This document shows, one piece after another, positions 4,840 to 9,886 of a DNA stretch of 9,886 bases. The DNA is taken from positions 1 to 9,886 of the forward strand of contig JAXJQF010000132.1 of assembly GCA_036311285.1 (NCBI GenBank). The letters are read 5' to 3'. Below the pieces are notes generated by a model, which saw only the letters and a list, made by a program, of their open reading frames with translations, did no database searches and had not been told where the DNA came from. The DNA comes from JAXJQF01 sp036311285. GTDB taxonomy: Bacteria > Pseudomonadota > Gammaproteobacteria > Enterobacterales > Succinivibrionaceae. The first letter of the stretch is position 1. Every line of letters begins with the position of its first letter. The position numbers were made by a program, and so were the translations under genes.

Positions 4840-6630
4840 ATGCCTAGAATAAAAAAGGAATTTATAGAAAGATTATTAGAACGAGTGGATATTGTTGATG
4901 TAATCGGTTCTAGAATAAAATTAAAGAAGTCAGGAACTAATTATTCAGCATGTTGCCCATTTCATAATGAAAAAACACCAAGTTTTGGCGTTAATCAACG
5001 AAAGCAGTATTTTAATTGCTTTGGTTGTCATGAAGCTGGTACAGCTATCACCTTTATTCAAAAATATGACAACATTTCATTTGTAGAAGCAGTAGAAGAG
5101 GTTGCTTCAATTGCTGGAATAGATGTTGAATATGAAGAAAATAATAAAAATGAACCTTATGTTAATAAGGAAATAGCAGCAGATTATTATTTTCTAATGG
5201 ATCAGTGTGTAAAGTTATATCAAAAAGCATTAGCAAATAATAAGACAGCTCAAGATTACCTATCAAATCGAGGTATATCTAAAGAAACTATCGATAAATA
5301 CCAAATTGGATTTGCTCCAAATGAATGGGAATATGTTAAACAAAACGTTGGTAAAAATGACCCCAATAAGTTAAAAGCCTTACATGAACTCGGCATGATC
5401 AAAACCTCTGAAAGTGGTAAAGTTCATGATATGTTCAGAAATAGGGTGATTATTCCTATAAGAGATAAAAGAGGGCGTACAATAGCTTTTGGAGGTAGGG
5501 TTTTAGATAATTCTAAACCAAAATATATAAACTCAACAGAAAATCCTATTTATTCAAAGGGGCGTGAGTTATTTAATCTAGACTATGTACGTAAAGTTAG
5601 TCGTAACCAATTAGATAGGATTATTATAACTGAAGGATATATGGATGTTATATCCTTAGATCAGCATGGTGTTTGTAATGCAGTAGCTTCTCTAGGTACT
5701 GCAACAACCATTGATCAAATAAGCTTACTATTTAAAAATACTAACAGGATTGTTTTCTGTTATGATGGTGACAGTGCAGGGCGTAATGCAGCGTGGCGTG
5801 CTTTAACGATTGCAATTAAATCTCTTCAAGATGGCAGAGAATTAAGTTTTATATTCTTGCCTCCAGAACACGATCCAGATACTTTAGTTAGAGAAATGGG
5901 GGCAGATGGTTTTAATCAATATTTAGATAAAGCAATGTCATTATCTGACTATATAGTTTCAGAGCTAGCTCCAAAACATAATTTAACTAATGATAATGCT
6001 AAAAATAGTTTTTTAAATGAAATAAAACAATTGATTTCAGCTATCGATGCTCCAATTACTAAAGAAAACATAGTAAGTAAGGTTGCTCCTTTAATCGGTT
6101 GGCCGATTGAAAGAGTAAAGGATTTGCTAACTTCTACAGCTAATTTGACTACAGAACAAAAATTAGTAGAGGTAAAAACTACAGAGAATAATCAATTAAA
6201 GATGACAAATCTTCGTCTTTTAGTTGCTTTTTTAATTCAAAATCCTTTTATGGTAAATGAAATCCCTCAATGTGAATTATTATGTAATTTAATAAGAACC
6301 TACGCAGACAAAAGTACGCAAATTGTACCTGATTTAATTGATATGCTTTTAAAGAAGCCGAATATAACAACTGCAATCATAGTGGAACGTTATAGAGATA
6401 CACCTTTTGAAAAGCTAATGAAACTTTTAGCAGAGTATAATTTACCTAATGATTTAACTAATGTTAATATCATGACTGTCGATATGCTTACATATATTCA
6501 AAATATACTTAAAAAGAGTGTAGAAGACCGTCTAGAATTTTTAAATGCGAATTACATTAGTAAAAATAATAGCGATCCAGCGCTATTTTTAGAGTATATT
6601 GAATTACAAAAATTAATTAAAAAAGGGTAA
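4840..6630 (+). CDS. dnaG: DNA primase
   Basis: DnaG synthesises the RNA primers for Okazaki fragments and works with the DnaB helicase at the replication fork. The 596-residue protein (E. coli 581) has an N-terminal zinc-binding domain with CCPFHNEKTPSF (38-49) and NCFGC (59-63), giving ligands C39, H42, C60 and C63. The RNA polymerase core follows, with FRNRVIIPI (199-207) and AFGGRVL (216-222). Its TOPRIM part has TEGYMDV (264-270, E265) and the acidic pair YDGDSAGR (308-315, D309 and D311), plus EHDPDTLV (343-350). The C-terminal part (about 450-596) should be the helicase-binding domain and is the least conserved. AAGGTGG (4829-4835) supports the ATG. The gene precedes rpoD as in the E. 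coli macromolecular synthesis operon, but rpsU is missing from the front. Confidence 0.97.
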   Translation: MPRIKKEFIERLLERVDIVDVIGSRIKLKKSGTNYSACCPFHNEKTPSFGVNQRKQYFNCFGCHEAGTAITFIQKYDNISFVEAVEEVASIAGIDVEYEENNKNEPYVNKEIAADYYFLMDQCVKLYQKALANNKTAQDYLSNRGISKETIDKYQIGFAPNEWEYVKQNVGKNDPNKLKALHELGMIKTSESGKVHDMFRNRVIIPIRDKRGRTIAFGGRVLDNSKPKYINSTENPIYSKGRELFNLDYVRKVSRNQLDRIIITEGYMDVISLDQHGVCNAVASLGTATTIDQISLLFKNTNRIVFCYDGDSAGRNAAWRALTIAIKSLQDGRELSFIFLPPEHDPDTLVREMGADGFNQYLDKAMSLSDYIVSELAPKHNLTNDNAKNSFLNEIKQLISAIDAPITKENIVSKVAPLIGWPIERVKDLLTSTANLTTEQKLVEVKTTENNQLKMTNLRLLVAFLIQNPFMVNEIPQCELLCNLIRTYADKSTQIVPDLIDMLLKKPNITTAIIVERYRDTPFEKLMKLLAEYNLPNDLTNVNIMTVDMLTYIQNILKKSVEDRLEFLNANYISKNNSDPALFLEYIELQKLIKKG

Positions 6631-6944
6631 AAATTTTAATTGATTAGAAAAAAAGTCTATTTTGTGTTACAATTAGAATGGATTTTTATCGATTAATGTT
6701 TACATAATCTTAAAATATTAACGAAAAAATTAGGTTAAGAAGTCTAAGCATTTATGTTTAGGCTTTATTGTGTTTATTTGATAGCTAAGTATATAGTTCA
6801 TAAAGCCCTTATATTCTGTCTTAAATTAGTTAGATTTGTATTTTTTATATCTACTAAAATGAATTCGATTACAGTGTACAGAAATTCGGCTGTTGGGCAA
6901 TGGTTTAATTCTTTCAAGATCGTAAAACTTAAAGGTTATACATA
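6631..6944. other. 314-nt spacer between dnaG and rpoD
   Basis: I see no convincing gene here. An open frame of 63 codons (6754-6945) overlaps the rpoD start by one base, but it begins inside a hairpin arm, lacks a ribosome binding site and encodes a low-complexity hydrophobic sequence. TACAAT at 6668-6673 is a possible -10 box without a good -35. AAAGGT (6931-6936) is the rpoD ribosome binding site. In E. coli rpoD is also served by internal promoters and by RNA processing in this interval; which of these applies here is not visible. Confidence 0.55.
6740..6765 (+). terminator. Hairpin between dnaG and rpoD, terminator-like or processing site
   Basis: Positions 6740-6750 pair with 6755-6765 over 11 bp, including two G-T wobbles (6748-6757 and 6743-6762), with a TTTA tetraloop. 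It is followed by TATTGTGTTTATTTG, which is T-rich but interrupted, so termination would be partial at best. It could attenuate rpoD transcription or mark an RNA cleavage site. Confidence 0.4.
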
Positions 6945-8861
6945 ATGGAAAACACCCAATCAAGCACATCAAGTTCTTTAAAGCAATTATTAAAGGACGG
7001 TAAAGCAAAGGGATATCTTACTACATCTGAAATTACAGAAAACTTACCACCAGAATATCTAGATTCAGAAAAATTAGATGAATTTTTCCAACGTTGTGTT
7101 GAAATGGATATTCAAATCTGTGAAAAGCCGCCTGAAACAGATGATTTAATCTTCAATCAAACAGCTGCTGAAGCTGAAAATATAATTTCAGATATTGGTA
7201 GAACTACAGACCCAGTTCGTATGTATATGCGTGAAATGGGTAGCGTAGGCTTGTTAGATAGAAAAGCAGAAGTAAATATAGCAAAGAGAATTGAAGAAGG
7301 TATTAATCAGGTTCAAAGTTGTGTAGCAGAGTATCCTAGCGCAATTGAATTTGTTTTAAAGAAATATGACGGATATTTAGAAGGTCAATGCCGTTTAGCA
7401 GACATTATCACTGGTTTTGTAAATACTGATGATACTATTTCTGAAGAAGAATTAGAATCAATGTCAGATGACGTTATCGATGAAAATTTAGATATTGATG
7501 GATCTATTGATGACCAAGATTCATCTGACACTATTGATGATGACGAAGATGATAGTGTTGTAAGTTCTGGAGATGATGAATCAGATGATGGTGATGATGA
7601 AAATGTCGACTCTGATGATTTAGCAGCTCAAGATGATGATTCTGGTCCAGATCCAGAGCTAGCTAAGAAGATGTTTGAAGACCTAAAGGCTCAATACACT
7701 GAAACTATTAAGTGTATTGAAAAACATGGTAGAGCGTCAAAGAAGACTCAAACTGCTATTGCTAAATTAGCAGAAATCTTTAAGCAATTTAGACTTGTTC
7801 CTAAGATGTTCGAACAATTAATTAAGAACATCAGTGACGTTATGGATAAGGTTAAGGTTCAAGATAAGGTTATTCGTGGTATCTTAATCAAAGAAGCAGG
7901 TATGAAACCAGATGAATGCCGTCAACGTTATAATGAAACAAAGAAAGAAGCTTCAAGAGAATGGTATGACAAGCTTATTAAGTTAAAGAAACCTTATGTT
8001 GAAAAGGTAAAGATTCGTGAAGGCAGAATTTTAGATGCTATTGAAGCTTTACACCAAATTGAACAAGAAACAGGTTTAACAATTTCGAAGATCAGAGAAA
8101 TTAATACAACCATGACTATTGGTAATACAGCTGCAGCAAGAGCTAAAGCTGAAATGGTTGAAGCGAACTTACGTTTGGTTATTTCTATCGCTAAGAAATA
8201 CACAAACCGTGGCTTACAGTTCTTAGATTTGATTCAAGAAGGTAATATCGGTTTGATGAAGGCTGTTGATAAGTTTGAATACAGAAGAGGTTATAAGTTC
8301 TCTACATATGCAACATGGTGGATTAGACAAGCTATTACAAGATCTATCGCGGATCAAGCTAGAACAATTAGAATTCCTGTTCATATGATTGAAACAATCA
8401 ACAAATTAAACCGAGTTTCTCGTCAAATTCTACAAGAAAATGGTCGTGAGGCAACACCTGAAGAGTTGGCTAAAAGAATGGGTATTCCAGAAGAAAAGAT
8501 TCGTAAGGTTATGAAGATTTCTAAGGAACCTATGTCTATGGAAACTCCTATTGGTGATGATGAAGATTCACATATTGGGGATTTTATTGAGGACGAAAAC
8601 ATTAAATTACCAGCAGATGTTGCAGTAACAGAGAGCTTAAAATCTGTAACTGAACAGGTTTTAGCTGCGTTAAGTCCGAGAGAAGCAAAGGTATTAAGAA
8701 TGCGTTTTGGTATTGGTATGAATAAGGATTGCACTCTTGAAGAAGTAGGTAGACAATTTGATGTTACAAGAGAACGTATTCGTCAGATTGAAGCTAAAGC
8801 TTTAAGAAAGTTACGTCATCCAAGCCGTTCAGAACCATTAAAGAGTTTTTTAGATGATTAA
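6945..8861 (+). CDS. rpoD: RNA polymerase primary sigma factor, sigma-70
   Basis: This is the housekeeping sigma factor that directs RNA polymerase to -35/-10 promoters. The 638-residue protein (E. coli 613) has region 1.1 (1 to about 80, with GYLTTSEI) and region 1.2 (IGRTTDPVRMYMREMGS, 84-100). A non-conserved region (about 130-375) contains a long acidic stretch (162-236). Regions 2.1-2.4 include EMVEANLRLVISIAKKYTNR (403-422), LDLIQEGNIGLMKAVDKF and the -10 recognition segment YATWWIRQAITRSIADQA (455-472). Regions 3.0-3.2 include IRIPVHMIETINKL, and region 4.2 has the -35-binding helix-turn-helix EEVGRQFDVTRERIRQIEAK (599-618). The protein ends in HPSRSE and SFLDD as in E. coli. The near-consensus promoters before rplU and the tRNA fit this factor. 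The gene has its own terminator and precedes tRNA-Ile2. Confidence 0.98.
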   Translation: MENTQSSTSSSLKQLLKDGKAKGYLTTSEITENLPPEYLDSEKLDEFFQRCVEMDIQICEKPPETDDLIFNQTAAEAENIISDIGRTTDPVRMYMREMGSVGLLDRKAEVNIAKRIEEGINQVQSCVAEYPSAIEFVLKKYDGYLEGQCRLADIITGFVNTDDTISEEELESMSDDVIDENLDIDGSIDDQDSSDTIDDDEDDSVVSSGDDESDDGDDENVDSDDLAAQDDDSGPDPELAKKMFEDLKAQYTETIKCIEKHGRASKKTQTAIAKLAEIFKQFRLVPKMFEQLIKNISDVMDKVKVQDKVIRGILIKEAGMKPDECRQRYNETKKEASREWYDKLIKLKKPYVEKVKIREGRILDAIEALHQIEQETGLTISKIREINTTMTIGNTAAARAKAEMVEANLRLVISIAKKYTNRGLQFLDLIQEGNIGLMKAVDKFEYRRGYKFSTYATWWIRQAITRSIADQARTIRIPVHMIETINKLNRVSRQILQENGREATPEELAKRMGIPEEKIRKVMKISKEPMSMETPIGDDEDSHIGDFIEDENIKLPADVAVTESLKSVTEQVLAALSPREAKVLRMRFGIGMNKDCTLEEVGRQFDVTRERIRQIEAKALRKLRHPSRSEPLKSFLDD

Positions 8862-8892
8862 AATTTGATCTATTAAACTTAAAATTTAATAA

Positions 8893-8927
8893 AAGAGCTA
8901 TTATTTGAAAAAGTAATAGCTTTTTTT
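8893..8927 (+). terminator. Intrinsic terminator of rpoD
   Basis: Positions 8896-8906 pair with 8911-8921 over 11 bp (one T-G wobble) around a GAAA tetraloop, with further A-T extension outward and seven T at 8921-8927. The T tract ends two nucleotides before the -35 box of the next promoter, so the two transcription units are packed tightly. Confidence 0.94.
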
Positions 8928-8928
8928 G

Positions 8929-8957
8929 TAGACATCTTAAAACTGAAACTGTATAAT
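8929..8957 (+). promoter_or_regulatory. Sigma-70 promoter of tRNA-Ile2 and the methyltransferase gene
   Basis: TAGACA (8929-8934, one mismatch to TTGACA) and a perfect TATAAT (8952-8957) are 17 nt apart. The start would fall near 8964, about 12 nt before the mature tRNA 5' end. Confidence 0.87.
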
Positions 8958-8975
8958 GCATTCATCTTTTTTAGT

Positions 8976-9052
8976 GGCCCATTAGCTCAGTCGGTTAGAG
9001 CAGACGACTCATAATCGTTTGGTCCCCTGTTCAAGTCAGGGATGGGCCACCA
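8976..9052 (+). tRNA. ileX: tRNA-Ile2, anticodon CAT (lysidine-modified, reads AUA)
   Basis: The 77-nt gene folds into a full cloverleaf: acceptor GGCCCAT/ATGGGCC (8976-8982 with 9042-9048), D stem GCTC/GAGC, anticodon stem GACGA/TCGTT around loop CTCATAA with CAT at 9010-9012, T stem CCCTG/CAGGG with loop TTCAAGT, discriminator A and encoded CCA (9050-9052). A CAT anticodon could mean Met, fMet or Ile2. Comparison from memory with E. coli ileX shows shared GGCCC at the acceptor, CGACTCATAATCG in the anticodon arm, TTGGTC, and TTCAAGT in the T loop (elongator tRNA-Met has TTCGAAT). The first acceptor pair G-C and the D loop GGTTA also exclude fMet-type features. Decoding AUA would need TilS to change the wobble C to lysidine. 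The location after rpoD matches E. coli. Confidence 0.93.
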
Positions 9053-9071
9053 TCTAAATAAAATAATCTCT

Positions 9072-9886
9072 ATGCATAATCCTATTTTAAAAATCGAATC
9101 AATTTCATCATCAGGCGATGGTATTGCGTATTTAGATAATAAAAAAGTCTTTATTAAGGACGTTTTAATTGGTGAAGAAGTTGAAGTAAGATTAACTGAA
9201 GTAAAAGATAGTTATGCACAAGCTGAGGTTATAAAGTACTTAAAGAGATCATTATATAGAACTCCTTCAATATGTGCTAACAACTGTGGTGCATGTCATT
9301 ACCTATGTTGTTCGTATGATTATGAAATTAAATTAAAGCAACAAGAGGTATTTGAATGCTTTAATAAAGATTTAGATTTTGTTGCACTTTACCAAAATTC
9401 AAGTAATCTACCTTTTGAAAGGATGGATAATCCTTATAATTACAGAAACAAAGCTGTATATGCAATTTCATATATAGGCAATCAATTAATGGTTGGCCTC
9501 TATGAAACTCGTTCACATTCAATTGTAGAGATAAAAAATTGTTGCTTAGAAGCAATGTGGATAAACACGTGTAGAGACTCAATTAAAGAGTTTTTGTTAA
9601 GCAATAAAGAATATCTTCAAAAATTTTTATCATCCTTAAAATATCTATTTTTTAGAGGAACAGATGATTCTGAAAAGATTGTAGTATTTGTTGTTAACAA
9701 TGAAGATTCAGTTAAAGAATTACAGAAATTTGATTTGCTAACAAATCTGCAAGAATTATTACAAGAGTCAATTCAGAAGATATTTTCATTAGATGAATTT
9801 AAATATAAAGCAATGATAAATATCGTTGTAAATATTAACACTTCAGAAGGTAATAGAATTTTAGGAGATAAGAACATAACTTTAAG
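9072..9886 (+). CDS. rlmD: 23S rRNA (uracil-5-)-methyltransferase, RlmD/RlmCD family, 3' end outside the window
   Basis: Enzymes of this family put a methyl group from SAM on a 23S rRNA uridine (U1939 for RlmD, U747 plus U1939 for RlmCD). The frame is open from ATG 9072 to the window edge: 271 codons of an expected 430-460. Residues 1 to about 58 form a TRAM RNA-binding domain (GDGIAYLDNKKVFIKDVLIG). The iron-sulfur ligands would be C68, C72, C75 and C157 (CANNCGAC, then IVEIKNC). The substrate-binding motif NYRNKA is at 123-128, and NINTSEGNRILGD near 259 resembles Firmicutes RlmCD more than E. coli RlmD. The SAM motifs and catalytic cysteine lie beyond the window. It starts 19 nt after the tRNA CCA end, with no ribosome binding site and no terminator between, so it is probably cotranscribed with the tRNA. 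Confidence 0.88.
   Translation, partial: MHNPILKIESISSSGDGIAYLDNKKVFIKDVLIGEEVEVRLTEVKDSYAQAEVIKYLKRSLYRTPSICANNCGACHYLCCSYDYEIKLKQQEVFECFNKDLDFVALYQNSSNLPFERMDNPYNYRNKAVYAISYIGNQLMVGLYETRSHSIVEIKNCCLEAMWINTCRDSIKEFLLSNKEYLQKFLSSLKYLFFRGTDDSEKIVVFVVNNEDSVKELQKFDLLTNLQELLQESIQKIFSLDEFKYKAMINIVVNINTSEGNRILGDKNITL

Noticed and set aside
6754..6945. A 63-codon open frame overlapping the rpoD start by one base
   Set aside because: It starts inside a hairpin arm, has no ribosome binding site, and its composition is what AT-rich non-coding DNA gives by chance.
6826..7008. A 60-codon minus-strand frame over the rpoD start
   Set aside because: It is antisense to the conserved beginning of rpoD and its leader, with no recognisable domain.
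7994..8734. Two minus-strand open frames (7994-8203 and 8423-8734)
   Set aside because: They lie opposite highly conserved rpoD regions and read as antisense shadows without any family features.
9361..9582. A 73-codon minus-strand frame
   Set aside because: It is antisense to the methyltransferase gene, whose conserved motifs are on the plus strand.

Overview
The window is a chromosomal housekeeping segment from an AT-rich bacterium. The evidence points to a gammaproteobacterium. RpoD is E. coli-like almost end to end, including the acidic non-conserved region. Obg carries the acidic C-terminal tail typical of ObgE/CgtA. folA and apaH are neighbours facing each other, as in E. coli, and dnaG-rpoD is followed by an Ile2 (CAU) tRNA, as in E. 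coli (rpoD ... ileX). The low G+C and the MSHA-like pilin would suit a host-associated lineage such as Succinivibrionaceae, but that family assignment is only a guess.

Layout. (1) 1-753: rplU-rpmA (ribosomal proteins L21 and L27), with a near-consensus promoter, a hairpin leader in front of the L21 ribosome binding site, and a strong intrinsic terminator. (2) 794-2592: obgE (ribosome-assembly GTPase) and folA (dihydrofolate reductase), 23 nt apart, closed by a terminator. (3) 2725-3561, minus strand: apaH (Ap4A hydrolase) with a GTG start fixed by a perfect ribosome binding site. (4) 3562-4839: two AT-rich spacers of about 370-390 nt around a lone MSHA-like type IV pilin gene. The pilin frame is stopped by TAA at 4448-4450, but the same frame continues for 23 codons that look like the missing pilin C-terminus. 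(5) 4840-8861: dnaG (primase) and rpoD (sigma-70), separated by 314 nt with a terminator-like hairpin; rpsU, the usual first gene of this operon, is absent. (6) 8893-9886: the rpoD terminator, a near-consensus promoter, tRNA-Ile2(CAU), and, 19 nt after its CCA end, the first 271 codons of an RlmD-family 23S rRNA m5U methyltransferase that runs off the window.

How the genes work together. Most serve the central machinery: ribosome proteins and assembly (L21, L27, Obg, the rRNA methyltransferase), initiation of replication primers (DnaG), transcription (sigma-70), decoding of AUA (tRNA-Ile2) and folate/nucleotide metabolism (DHFR, ApaH). The pilin gene is the only accessory gene.

I found no CRISPR array, insertion sequence, prophage or convincing new multi-gene system. 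The points most worth a second look are the interrupted pilin gene, a 36-nt element (32/36 identical) present once in each spacer around the pilin gene, the rplU leader hairpin, and the tRNA-methyltransferase transcript without a recognisable ribosome binding site.
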